Shown one piece after another: positions 18,747 through 26,698 of a stretch of 64,000 nt of DNA; position 1 is the first letter of the stretch, and every line of letters begins with the position of its first letter. The notes beneath the pieces are model-generated. The model did not search any database. It saw only the letters and a list, made by a program, of their open reading frames with translations, and had not been told where the DNA came from. Source of the stretch: Flavivirga spongiicola. Lineage in GTDB: Bacteria; Bacteroidota; Bacteroidia; Flavobacteriales; Flavobacteriaceae. The DNA lies in contig NZ_JAUOEO010000001.1 of the NCBI RefSeq assembly GCF_030540825.1, positions 2,949,001 through 3,013,000 on the forward strand. Reading direction: 5' to 3'. The position numbers were made by a program, and so were the translations under genes.

Positions 18747-19715
18747 CTATAAAGAATTTTGTTTTGTAAATTCAATAATCTCACTTATGTAACCAAAAGC
18801 TAAACCAACCACAGTGTCTGCTGCACCATAATAGATTGCAACTTTATCTGCTTCTAAATCTTGTAATGTGGCACATGGAAAAATAACATTAGGTACATCT
18901 CCGACTTGTTCATATAATTTTGAAGGCGTTAAGAGATAAGGCTGGGTTCTATATTTTACAATATTTGGGTTTTCTTTATCTAAAATAGCTGATCCCATAG
19001 CATATCTAAAACCACTGCATGTAGTAATAACGCCATGGTAAAACATAAGCCAGCCTTCATCTGTTAAAAAAGGAACCGACCCTGCACCTATTTTTGTGCA
19101 CTGCCAGGCACTGTCCTTAAAAGGTGTTGGAGACATCATATGTCGATGTTCTCCCCAATATTTCATATCTGGACTATAGCTTAAATAGATATCACCAAAT
19201 GGTGTATGACCATTATCGCTTGGTCTACTCATCATCGCATACTTTCCATTAATCTTTTCTGGAAACAATACCCCATTTCTATTAAAAGGGAGAAAAGCAT
19301 TTTCACACTGAAAAAAATCTATAAAATCGAATGTGTAACCGACTCCAATTGTAGGACCGTTATGTCCTTCGCACCAAGTAATCCAATAACGATCTTCTAT
19401 AAAAACAACTCTTGGGTCGTATTTATAATCTCCTTGAACTTTGTCTATGTCGCCTGCTTTAAAGTCGATAGGTTGATGGTCTATGTCCCAATTGATTCCA
19501 TCTTTGCTAAAACCTGCAAAAATATTCATTTGCACGGCTTTATTGTCACACCTAAAAACACCTGCATAGCCATCTTTAAAAGGTACTACGGCACTATTAA
19601 AAACACTATTTGATGTAGGTATGGCGTCTCTCTTAATTATTGGATTTTCATTATATCTCCATACGACTTCATGACACTTTTGTGGTCTCTCTTGCCAGGG
19701 TAGTTTTAGTTTCAT
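18747..19715 (-). CDS. GH130-family beta-mannoside phosphorylase, probable Man-beta-1,4-GlcNAc phosphorylase
   Basis: 322 residues, no signal peptide, so cytoplasmic. GH130 enzymes phosphorolyse beta-mannosides to mannose-1-phosphate. Recognisable segments: WRYNENPII near residue 19, [35 protein letters not shown], and [20 protein letters not shown], whose Asp-Pro-Arg Asp is the probable general acid. The NSAVVPF and [12 protein letters not shown] pattern resembles the group that acts on Man-beta-1,4-GlcNAc, the core unit of N-glycans. Two GH92 mannosidases and a glycosylasparaginase in the same leftward cluster support that choice over mannosyl-glucose phosphorylase. Confidence 0.88.
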   Translation of the reverse strand: MKLKLPWQERPQKCHEVVWRYNENPIIKRDAIPTSNSVFNSAVVPFKDGYAGVFRCDNKAVQMNIFAGFSKDGINWDIDHQPIDFKAGDIDKVQGDYKYDPRVVFIEDRYWITWCEGHNGPTIGVGYTFDFIDFFQCENAFLPFNRNGVLFPEKINGKYAMMSRPSDNGHTPFGDIYLSYSPDMKYWGEHRHMMSPTPFKDSAWQCTKIGAGSVPFLTDEGWLMFYHGVITTCSGFRYAMGSAILDKENPNIVKYRTQPYLLTPSKLYEQVGDVPNVIFPCATLQDLEADKVAIYYGAADTVVGLAFGYISEIIEFTKQNSL

Positions 19716-19918
19716 TATTTGTTATAGCTTTTATTATATTAATATTTTTGCTTTTGGAGTTTAATTTATTATACCAGATTCGTTTTAAAATAAACGATGT
19801 TATCACCATAATTCCAATAACAATATACAAACTATTGTATTCTTTGATGATTAAATATATTGGAAATAAAACAAAGACCATTTACCAAAAATTCCTATAA
19901 GGGAATTAAATAGATCCA
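19669..19918 (-). pseudogene. Possible decayed membrane transporter C terminus
   Basis: Two overlapping leftward frames encode membrane-like segments: FNSLIGIFGKWSLFYF (stop in frame) and then, one frame away, LYIVIGIMVITSFILKRIW followed by a lysine-rich tail that runs into the start of the GH130 gene. This looks like the end of a multi-pass sugar transporter (perhaps sodium:solute symporter family) broken by a frameshift and a large deletion. A transporter is expected beside the cytoplasmic GH130 enzyme. The region is AT-rich, so chance membrane-like translation is a real alternative. Confidence 0.25.
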
Positions 19919-20355
19919 TTTTTATATGATTTGTTTGGAACAAAATTTGGACCCGTTTTTTGAGTTTTTTTAATAATCGGTATCTAAAACCCCATGGTTT
20001 TGTGATTTTATAAAAATGTTTAAGAACTTATATGTCATCTGATTTAAAAACATTCAATATGTTTACTTTCTACTACTATTCAAAACATAAACAGCTACAT
20101 GTAATACAAGTAATTGATTACAAGTTCTGTGTGATCTGTAAAAAGAAAAAACAAGAGATGATAGCGTACTTTTTTTCTATATTTGTTCTACTTATATTTG
20201 TCGTCAATACACTTTTAAAAACTACCTATCTACTTAATAATTTTTTAGTGCATTCATTAATGATATTAAATATTTATAATTTTATTTATTGCGCAAATAT
20301 TTTTAGACCAATAACAAGTGTAGAAAGCTAAACGCCCTAAAAACCGAATAGTATT
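19919..20355. other. Intergenic stretch between GH130 region and sensor kinase
   Basis: About 440 nt without a convincing gene. It is the divergent control region: the leftward mannosidase cluster and the rightward LytS/LytTR pair both start from it. A 99-codon frame at 20032-20331 has AT-driven composition (runs of Tyr, Lys, Phe, Ile) and no recognisable domain. Confidence 0.4.
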
Positions 20356-21435
20356 ATGTTTCAAAAAATTAAGGATATTATTAATATAAATGATAGCAAT
20401 AATTTTAATATTACGTTTAAGCATCATGTTATATTTTGGTTGGTCTATTTTTTGTTTACCACATTTAGATGGGGGAGTTATTTTAATGACTATGAATATG
20501 CTTTTAAAACAACGATTTTAGGGTTTTCTATTCATATGACATTATGTTATTTTAACGTTTACTACTTAATGCCTAAGTTTATTTATACACGTAGATACTT
20601 TATCTATGGTATAGCCCTAGTTGCTGCTTTGTTTTTTATGGTCATATTAAAATTCAATTTAACATACTTTTTAGTTAGTAGTAATGTGTGGCCGGAAGGT
20701 CCTGGAACAACTTCTACATTGACTTTAAATTATGTTATTGAAATGATGTTAGGAGAGTTGTATGTTGTAACTTTTGTAACAGCTATAAAAGTAACATTTG
20801 ATTGGATTAGAGAGCATAAAAGGCTTCTGGATATGGAAAAACGGCAACTAGAAACGGAGTTACGATTATTAAGAACCCAGATTTCACCACATTTTTTCTT
20901 TAATACTTTAAATAATATTTATGCACTAACGATTGAGAAATCTGATAAAGCCCCAAAAATCATTCTTAAATTATCGGAATTAATGAGGTATCTTTTGTAT
21001 GAAACAAAACAAAGAAGGCAGAGCTTAACTAAAGAAATAATGTGTCTTCAAAGTTATCTGGATTTGGAACGTATTCGATACGGGGATCAGTTAAAAATAA
21101 ATATAAATATTTCTGGAGAAATAGGAGGTAAAGAAATAGCCCCAATGCTCTTGTTATCTTTTATAGAAAACTCTTTTAAACATGGAGCTAATAAAAATGT
21201 TGGAGAGGTAAATATAAATATAGATTTTAATGTTATTGAAGATTTTCTTCACTTTAGAATTTCAAATCCTATTCCGACTGAAAAAAATAATAATATTGTA
21301 AAAACGACGACGGGGGGAATTGGTATTGGGAATGTTAAAAAAAGATTAGAATTAGGTTATAATGAAGGTGAATATTACCTTGATATCAATAATGATGGTA
21401 AAGAATACGTTGTGAATCTTAAAATTAAAGTATGA
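20356..21435 (+). CDS. LytS/YpdA-type sensor histidine kinase
   Basis: 359 residues. Four membrane segments in about the first 160 residues, a coiled linker (ERQLETELRLLRTQ-like), then the His_kinase domain (PF06580 type) with ISPHFFFNTLNNIYAL; His179 is the phosphorylation site. The ATPase part has SFIENSFKHGA as N box and GGIGIGNVKKRLELGY as G box. No separate input domain is seen, so the signal is sensed in or near the membrane. The response regulator gene overlaps its end by 4 nt. It lies divergent from the mannosidase cluster, which it might regulate. Confidence 0.92.
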   Translation: MFQKIKDIININDSNNFNITFKHHVIFWLVYFLFTTFRWGSYFNDYEYAFKTTILGFSIHMTLCYFNVYYLMPKFIYTRRYFIYGIALVAALFFMVILKFNLTYFLVSSNVWPEGPGTTSTLTLNYVIEMMLGELYVVTFVTAIKVTFDWIREHKRLLDMEKRQLETELRLLRTQISPHFFFNTLNNIYALTIEKSDKAPKIILKLSELMRYLLYETKQRRQSLTKEIMCLQSYLDLERIRYGDQLKININISGEIGGKEIAPMLLLSFIENSFKHGANKNVGEVNINIDFNVIEDFLHFRISNPIPTEKNNNIVKTTTGGIGIGNVKKRLELGYNEGEYYLDINNDGKEYVVNLKIKV

Positions 21436-22154
21436 TGAGTTTGAAATGTGTTATTGTAGATGATGAACCATTGGCGATCAATGTTATTAAAAGTTATATA
21501 GAGGAAACCACAGGGTTGGAGTTGCTGAACACTTTTAGCAATGCCGTAGAAAGTATTAATTATATAAGGGATCATACTATCGACTTGCTTTTTTTAGATA
21601 TTAATATGCCTTTATTAGACGGTTTGAATCTTTTAAAAAGTTTAGATAAGAAACCGCTGACTATTATAACGACTGCTCATGAAGAGTTTGCGGTAGAAAG
21701 TTATGAATTGGAAGTTTTGGATTATTTAGTCAAGCCGATCCCTTTTCATAGGTTTATTATGGCCATAAACAAAGCGTTTAAAGCACATAATCAGACTAAG
21801 GGTGTAGCTGTTGCGCATAATGATAGGGCTTTTATCTTTGTTAAAGTAGATAAAAAGAAAATGGCAAAAGTTTATTTAGATGAAATCTTATCTGTAGAAA
21901 GTTTAAAAGATTATATAAAAATAACGACACATACAAATAGGTATATTGTACACCAAACTTTAGGGAGTTTTACTGATGAGTTGCCTTCTGACAGATTTAT
22001 AAGAATACATCGTTCTTATACCATTCCGATTGAAAAAGTAGAAACTGTTGAAGGTAATAGTCTTGAGATAGAAGGTATAAGATATACCATTGGGAGAAGC
22101 TATTTAAACGAAGTGAAAAGCATTATTTTAAAAAATAATGCTTCAAATGAATAA
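21432..22154 (+). CDS. LytTR-family response regulator
   Basis: 240 residues. Receiver domain at 1-120 with the acidic pocket near the start (VDDEP), phospho-acceptor Asp56 in LFLDINMP, and the conserved Lys in YLVKPIP. The LytTR DNA-binding domain at about 135-235 has LSVESLKDYIKI and RIHRSYTIP. The start codon overlaps the kinase stop (ATGATG/TGA), so the pair is cotranslated. LytTR proteins bind direct repeats in promoters; targets cannot be named from this sequence alone. Confidence 0.93.
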   Translation: MMSLKCVIVDDEPLAINVIKSYIEETTGLELLNTFSNAVESINYIRDHTIDLLFLDINMPLLDGLNLLKSLDKKPLTIITTAHEEFAVESYELEVLDYLVKPIPFHRFIMAINKAFKAHNQTKGVAVAHNDRAFIFVKVDKKKMAKVYLDEILSVESLKDYIKITTHTNRYIVHQTLGSFTDELPSDRFIRIHRSYTIPIEKVETVEGNSLEIEGIRYTIGRSYLNEVKSIILKNNASNE

Positions 22155-22638
22155 ATGTTTTTATGTGAATCTCAATCATTACTTGCGGGTTTTTATTTGA
22201 GATCTTGTTCTATTTCCGTGTCCCCACTAGCGCTATTATTTATTAGTGCCATATCAAGAGGTTTTCAAAAAGATCTCGACCAGGCATTACGTCATATATA
22301 CATGGTAATTTTTTTGCCTCTAATCTCAGAATGACACCTTTTAGCTTTTTTTAGATTGAACTCACCCTGATTTTTTGTTTTTAACCGAAAATGAGATAAA
22401 ATTTGTTCAGATGAGATCCTTTTGAAAGGATAGTATCACTAAGCATAAAAAAGCAACGAAATATGGACGAATTATAGCCGTTCGTGCCGTTCGATAGGTT
22501 TTAGGAAATAGAAAAATCAAGAAGAATTCATTGCTTTTAATTATAATTTAGAAGTACTTTAACCAAAAAGAGCTTCGCAGATATTAATAAAAAAATTGAT
22601 TTTAAAAACTAAAAGAATGACGAATGCCATTATGTAAC
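22155..22638. other. Gene-free stretch between LytTR regulator and Rrf2 gene
   Basis: About 480 nt with only short frames on both strands. No tRNA, terminator with a clean T-run or repeat array was recognised. The boundary marks the switch from the accessory sugar region to core sulfur metabolism. Confidence 0.4.
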
Positions 22639-22670
22639 ATTTGTAACAAACCTTAAATTGAGTATATTAG
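22639..22670 (+). promoter_or_regulatory. Promoter of the rrf2-like gene
   Basis: ATTTG at 22639-22643 and TATATTAG at 22663-22670 are separated by 19 nt, close to the Bacteroidetes consensus TTTG, 17-23 nt, TAnnTTTG. The ATG of the gene is at 22675, so the message would begin at or within a few bases of the start codon. Confidence 0.5.
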
Positions 22671-22674
22671 CAGC

Positions 22675-23088
22675 ATGCTATCCAAAAAGACTAAATACGG
22701 CTTAAAAGCACTAACCTATATAGCCAAAAGCGAAGGGGATAATCCTGTGCAAATAAGTGAGATTTCAAAGAGTGAAAATATTCCACAGAAATTTTTGGAA
22801 AGTATTATGCTTACGCTTAGAAAATCGGGTTTTTTAGGTTCAAAAAAAGGAAAACACGGAGGGTATTATCTTATAAAAGAACCAGCTCAAATTAAAATGT
22901 CTGATGTTATGCGTGTTTTAGAAGGTCCCATTGCCATGGTGCCTTGTGTGAGTTTGAATTTTTATGAGAAATGTGATGACTGTCCGGATGAGCATGAGTG
23001 TAGTGTTCATAAACTTATGATTCAAGTACGTGATAATACCTTAAAAGTACTAAGGAATAATACCTTAGAAGATCTGTCTGGATCTTAA
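22675..23088 (+). CDS. Rrf2-family transcriptional regulator with Cys cluster
   Basis: 137 residues. Winged helix-turn-helix of the Rrf2 family (MLSKKTKYGLKALTYIA start, KKGKHGGYYL wing). The C-terminal half carries Cys91, Cys100, Cys103 and Cys109, a candidate iron-sulfur or redox site like those of IscR and NsrR, though the spacing C-x8-C-x2-C-x5-C differs. It lies directly upstream of the complete sulfate-to-cysteine operon and is the obvious candidate regulator of it, playing the part that CysB or CymR plays elsewhere. The start is fixed by the family-typical N terminus. Confidence 0.92.
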   Translation: MLSKKTKYGLKALTYIAKSEGDNPVQISEISKSENIPQKFLESIMLTLRKSGFLGSKKGKHGGYYLIKEPAQIKMSDVMRVLEGPIAMVPCVSLNFYEKCDDCPDEHECSVHKLMIQVRDNTLKVLRNNTLEDLSGS

Positions 23089-23182
23089 AGTGATGAAAAC
23101 TTCATAAAATAAATCGATTTTCTCTTAAAATTTGGTTTATTAACCTTAAAATATTCCATTATTCCAAATAAATAGTTAATAA

Positions 23183-23214
23183 TTTTTGTCACTTAAGAAA
23201 AAGTTCTATTTTTG
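23183..23214 (+). promoter_or_regulatory. Promoter of the sulfate assimilation operon
   Basis: TTTTTG at 23183-23188 and TATTTTTG at 23207-23214 with an 18-nt spacer match the Bacteroidetes promoter consensus very well. Transcription should begin near 23220, at the edge of a palindrome (23220-23236). Confidence 0.75.
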
Positions 23215-23219
23215 TAATT

Positions 23220-23236
23220 CCTATTAAATCGATAGG
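23220..23236. promoter_or_regulatory. Candidate Rrf2 operator
   Basis: CCTATTAAATCGATAGG is an inverted repeat with CCTAT/ATAGG arms and a 7-nt centre, placed at the expected transcription start of the sulfate operon. A bound dimer there would block transcription. Binding by the adjacent Rrf2 protein is inference. Confidence 0.45.
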
Positions 23237-23257
23237 ATTAATATAATACAGTGACAA

Positions 23258-23515
23258 ATGATAGCACAGATGTTATTAAAAAATAAAGAAAAATCTACTT
23301 ATAAAGTTGATAGTACTGGTGAGAAACCTATCAGAAGTATAGCTAAAGCTTTAAGTTGGAGGGTTATAGGGACTCTAGATACATTAATTGTTTCTTATGT
23401 GTTAACTCAAGAAATAACAGTAGCCTCGCTTATAGCGTCTGTAGATTTTTTAACTAAAATGGTGTTATACTTTTTCCATGAGAGAGTTTGGAATAAGATT
23501 AAATGGGGAAAATAA
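23258..23515 (+). CDS. DUF2061 small membrane protein
   Basis: 85 residues. A single DUF2061 domain: RSIAKALSWRVIGTLDTLIVSY, then a second hydrophobic segment and the conserved FFHERVWNKIKWG end. Two membrane segments are expected. The biochemical role of the family is unknown. It is the first gene of the sulfate assimilation operon and its end overlaps or abuts the PAPS reductase gene, suggesting a role linked to sulfate uptake or assimilation. Confidence 0.85.
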   Translation: MIAQMLLKNKEKSTYKVDSTGEKPIRSIAKALSWRVIGTLDTLIVSYVLTQEITVASLIASVDFLTKMVLYFFHERVWNKIKWGK

Positions 23516-23526
23516 TTAGAAAGAAG

Positions 23527-24147
23527 ATGTTTACAGAAAATCAAATACAAGAATTGAATGAGGCATTTAAAGATGCATCACCAATAGAAATTATTAAAAA
23601 AGCTTTTGAGCTTAATAATAAAACGGTAGTAACCACTAATTTCAGACCTTATGAAGCAGCTATTTTACATGCGGTAAGTTCGGTTGAAGTAAAAGTACCG
23701 GTGGTTTGGTGCGATACAGGATATAATACACCTCAAACATACAAACATGCAGAGCAGGTAATTAAAGATTTAGATTTAAATGTCTTTTTATATGTGCCAA
23801 AGCAAACATCATCACATCGTGATGTTGTTATGGGAATTCCAAGTATAGATGCTCCGGAACACGCTTTGTTTACAGAACAAGTAAAATTAGAGCCTTTTAG
23901 AAGAGCCATGGATGAACATAAACCTAACGTTTGGTTTACAAACCTACGCCAAGGACAAACAGCATTTAGAAATAGTATTGGGATTTTTAGTTTGAGTAAA
24001 GATGGTGTCTTAAAAGTAAGCCCATTTTATTATTGGTCTGATGAAAAATTAGACAGCTATTTAGAAGACAATAATTTAACAAACGAGTTTAAATATTTCG
24101 ACCCAACAAAAGCATTAGAGAATAGAGAGTGTGGTTTACATGCTTAA
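23527..24147 (+). CDS. cysH: Phosphoadenylyl-sulfate (PAPS/APS) reductase
   Basis: 206 residues from ATG 23527 (an in-frame ATG at 23503 overlaps the upstream gene by 13 nt; the later one has an A/G-rich site in front). The enzyme reduces activated sulfate to sulfite using thioredoxin. Seen: a PP-loop-like start (VVTTNFRPYEAAILH), VPVVWCDTGYNTPQTYKHA, and the catalytic Cys in the C-terminal ECGLH. The two Cys pairs that hold the 4Fe-4S cluster of APS reductases are absent, so it is of the PAPS type by motif. No APS kinase gene is present in this operon. Confidence 0.88.
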   Translation: MFTENQIQELNEAFKDASPIEIIKKAFELNNKTVVTTNFRPYEAAILHAVSSVEVKVPVVWCDTGYNTPQTYKHAEQVIKDLDLNVFLYVPKQTSSHRDVVMGIPSIDAPEHALFTEQVKLEPFRRAMDEHKPNVWFTNLRQGQTAFRNSIGIFSLSKDGVLKVSPFYYWSDEKLDSYLEDNNLTNEFKYFDPTKALENRECGLHA

Positions 24148-24224
24148 AATAGTAAACAGTTGGCAGTAAGTAAATATTTGTTATTAGAATTAAAAAAGTA
24201 AAAGTTGTTAGCGGGCGTTTTAAA

Positions 24225-24256
24225 AACCAACAACCAAAAACGAACAACCAACAACA
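24225..24256 (+). repeat. CAAC-rich dispersed repeat, copy 1
   Basis: AACCAACAACC-like units (ending AACAACCAACAAC) lie between cysH and cysD. Similar tracts occur at 35057-35088 and inside aroA at 57774-57801, in the same orientation. Confidence 0.6.
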
Positions 24257-24270
24257 ATATAAAAGAGATT

Positions 24271-25176
24271 ATGAACAAAGACACATCACATATCAACTCG
24301 TTAGAAAATGAAGCGATATATATTATGAGAGAAGTAGCAGCACAATTTGAAAAACCGGTGTTGTTATTTTCAGGAGGAAAAGATTCTATCACTTTAGTGA
24401 GATTGGCAGTAAAGGCGTTTTACCCAGCTAAAATCCCATTTCCTTTAATGCATATTGATACAGGGCATAACTTTCCTGAAACTATAGAATTTAGAGATCG
24501 ATTGGTTAAAGAATTAGGGTTAGAACTCATTGTTCGACATGTACAAGATTCTATCGATCAAGGAAAAGTAAAGGAGGAAACAGGTAGATATTCAAGCAGA
24601 AATCAACTTCAAACAACAACGCTTTTAGATGCTATAGAAGAATTTAAGTTTGATGCATGTATTGGTGGTGCGCGTCGTGATGAAGAAAAAGCAAGAGCTA
24701 AAGAACGTATTTTTTCTGTACGTGACGATTTTGGGCAATGGGATGAGAAAAACCAACGTCCGGAGTTATTCGATATGTTGAATGGAAATATTGAGCATGG
24801 ACAAAATGTGCGTGTATTCCCAATATCAAACTGGACAGAATTAGATGTTTGGTCTTATATAGAAAGAGAGGACATCGAAATACCATCCATATATTTTGCA
24901 CATAAACGTAAAGTATTTTTAAGAGATGGTTTGATCTGGTCTGCAGAAGATGGTGTTGTTTATAGAGATGATAGTGAAGAAGTTGTAGAAGAATTGGTGC
25001 GTTTTAGAACCGTAGGAGATATGAGTTGTACAGCGGCTGTATTGTCTGACGCCGTATCTATTTCTAAAGTAGTAAAAGAAATTAGAGAAAGTACTATTTC
25101 AGAACGTGGTGCGCGTATAGATGATAAACGCTCTGAGGCAGCCATGGAAAAACGTAAACAACAGGGGTATTTTTAG
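24271..25176 (+). CDS. cysD: Sulfate adenylyltransferase subunit 2
   Basis: 301 residues from the ATG at 24271; an upstream TTG frame extension would read through the CAAC repeat and is rejected. The small subunit of ATP sulfurylase makes adenylyl sulfate. Seen: PP-loop SGGKDSITLVRLA, HIDTGHNFPETIEFRD, GGARRDEEKARAKERIFSVR, and the C-terminal RISERGARIDDKRSEAAME-type end followed by KRKQQGYF. It pairs with CysN downstream; a repeat element fills the gap between the two. Confidence 0.95.
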   Translation: MNKDTSHINSLENEAIYIMREVAAQFEKPVLLFSGGKDSITLVRLAVKAFYPAKIPFPLMHIDTGHNFPETIEFRDRLVKELGLELIVRHVQDSIDQGKVKEETGRYSSRNQLQTTTLLDAIEEFKFDACIGGARRDEEKARAKERIFSVRDDFGQWDEKNQRPELFDMLNGNIEHGQNVRVFPISNWTELDVWSYIEREDIEIPSIYFAHKRKVFLRDGLIWSAEDGVVYRDDSEEVVEELVRFRTVGDMSCTAAVLSDAVSISKVVKEIRESTISERGARIDDKRSEAAMEKRKQQGYF

Positions 25177-25202
25177 CCCCCTAACCCCCAAAAGGGGGAC
25201 TA
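25175..25202. repeat. C-rich palindromic repeat (family A), copy 1
   Basis: A CCCCCTAACCCCCAAAAGGGGG core starts inside the cysD stop codon. Arms CCCCC and GGGGG can form a hairpin. Related copies follow at 25301, 26583, 26665, 28778, 28885 and 48122. Confidence 0.7.
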
Positions 25203-25300
25203 GCAAGTTTGCTAGTATAATCCTGCAAGACCTTAAAAACCTTGTAGGTGTAAAAGAATAAAAGAATAAAAACAAATTTTAAAATATAACCCGAACAAAC

Positions 25301-25332
25301 GCCCTCTCCTTCGGAGAGGGTTGGGGAGAGGC
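25301..25332. repeat. C-rich palindromic repeat (family A), copy 2
   Basis: CCCTCTCCTTCGGAGAGGG with a GGGGAGAGG tail ends one base before the cysN ATG, so the tail probably serves as its ribosome binding site. Confidence 0.75.
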
Positions 25333-25333
25333 T

Positions 25334-26581
25334 ATGGAAGTATTAAAAATTGCAACAGCAGGAAGTGTAGATGATGGGAAAAGTACCTTAATAGGACGTA
25401 TTCTATATGATACAAAATCATTAACTACAGATAAGTTAGAGGCTATTGAGAAAACAAGTAAACAAAGAGGCTACGATTATTTAGATTTTTCTTTAGCAAC
25501 AGATGGTTTGGTGGCAGAGAGAGAGCAAGGGATTACCATAGATGTGGCTCATATTTACTTTTCAACAGCTAAGAAGAGTTACATTATAGCAGATACACCT
25601 GGTCATGTGGAATACACGCGTAATATGGTAACCGGGGCTTCAACATCTCAAGCATCTATTATTTTAATTGATGCTAGAAAAGGGGTGATCGAGCAAACGA
25701 ATCGCCACTTTTTTATTAATAATTTATTGAGAATTAAAGATGTCGTTGTAGCCATTAATAAAATGGATTTGGTTGATTATTCAGAAGAAATCTACAATAA
25801 AATTAAAGCAGATTTTGAAGACCTGATGAGCAAAAGAGATTATCAGGGTCAAAAAATAACCTTTATTCCTGTGAGTGCTTTAAAAGGAGATAACGTTGTA
25901 AATAAAACGGATAAGATGTCTTGGTATGAAGGTCAGACTTTATTAGAACATTTAGAGGAAATAGATAAAGCTGATATTTTTAATATCGGAACTCCAAGAT
26001 TTCCAGTACAATATGTAGTACGTCCAAAAACTGAAGATTTTCACGATTTTAGAGGTTACGCAGGGAAAGTATATGGTGGGAATTTGACTGTTGGAGATGA
26101 TATTGTGGTATTACCATCGCAAACAAAATCTAAAATAAAAGATATCTATTTCTATGATGAAAAGTATGAAACGGCTTCAAGACGTTCATCAGTAACTATC
26201 ACTTTAGAAAATGATATCAATGTGAGTAGAGGAGATATGATCGTGAAAGATGGCGATTTACCAACTATAGATAAACAATTTACTGCTAATGTTTGTTGGA
26301 TGGATTCAAACCAATTAACAGCTGGTTCTAAATATATAGTGCAGCATGGTATCAATAAAGTGTTAGCAAAAGTAGATACAATTCATCATAAAATACATCC
26401 AGATTATTCAGGAATAGATACAGAAGTATTTGGGTTAGGAGTTAACGATATTGCTTCGATAACTTTCAAATTAAATAAGCCAATTTTTTACGACCAATTT
26501 AAAAATCACAGAACAAATGGATCATTTATTTTAATCGATCCGCAAACGAATAATACGGTTGGAGCTGGTTTTATCCAGTAA
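25334..26581 (+). CDS. cysN: Sulfate adenylyltransferase subunit 1 (GTPase)
   Basis: 415 residues, an EF-Tu-like GTPase whose GTP hydrolysis drives adenylyl sulfate formation by CysD. Motifs: G1 AGSVDDGKSTLIGR, G3 DTPGHVEY, G4 NKMD, then two beta-barrel domains (RVVRPK-like FPVQYVVRPKTEDFHDFRGY). No C-terminal APS kinase domain is fused, unlike NodQ-type proteins. Its ATG is directly preceded by a GGGGAGAGG tract belonging to a family A repeat. Confidence 0.95.
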   Translation: MEVLKIATAGSVDDGKSTLIGRILYDTKSLTTDKLEAIEKTSKQRGYDYLDFSLATDGLVAEREQGITIDVAHIYFSTAKKSYIIADTPGHVEYTRNMVTGASTSQASIILIDARKGVIEQTNRHFFINNLLRIKDVVVAINKMDLVDYSEEIYNKIKADFEDLMSKRDYQGQKITFIPVSALKGDNVVNKTDKMSWYEGQTLLEHLEEIDKADIFNIGTPRFPVQYVVRPKTEDFHDFRGYAGKVYGGNLTVGDDIVVLPSQTKSKIKDIYFYDEKYETASRRSSVTITLENDINVSRGDMIVKDGDLPTIDKQFTANVCWMDSNQLTAGSKYIVQHGINKVLAKVDTIHHKIHPDYSGIDTEVFGLGVNDIASITFKLNKPIFYDQFKNHRTNGSFILIDPQTNNTVGAGFIQ

Positions 26582-26582
26582 A

Positions 26583-26611
26583 AGCCTCCTAGCCTCCGAA
26601 AGGGGAAGGTC
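26583..26611. repeat. C-rich palindromic repeat (family A), copy 3
   Basis: CCTCCTAGCCTCCGAAAGG-type sequence beginning 2 nt after the cysN stop; a degenerate copy of the family. Confidence 0.5.
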
Positions 26612-26664
26612 GAAAATAATATCATTAAGAAAAAGAAAAGTTTAACTAAAAAGGACTCGTAAAA

Positions 26665-26698
26665 AGCTCCTTCCTTTTGGGGAGGTCGGGTGGGGCTC
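26665..26698. repeat. C-rich palindromic repeat (family A), copy 4
   Basis: CTCCTTCCTTTTGGGGAGG followed by TCGGGTGGGGCTC, ending immediately before the sulfite reductase ATG at 26699. The G-rich arm probably provides the ribosome binding site. Confidence 0.7.

Noticed and set aside
20032..20331. 99-codon plus-strand frame between the GH130 region and the sensor kinase
   Set aside because: Composition is driven by AT content (runs of Tyr, Lys, Ile, Phe), no domain or convincing start site, and it occupies the divergent promoter region.
25175..25202. Possible CRISPR-like repeat from recurring C-rich units in the cys operon
   Set aside because: Copies are irregularly spaced, in intergenic gaps or gene ends, with no spacers or cas genes; they are dispersed palindromes.
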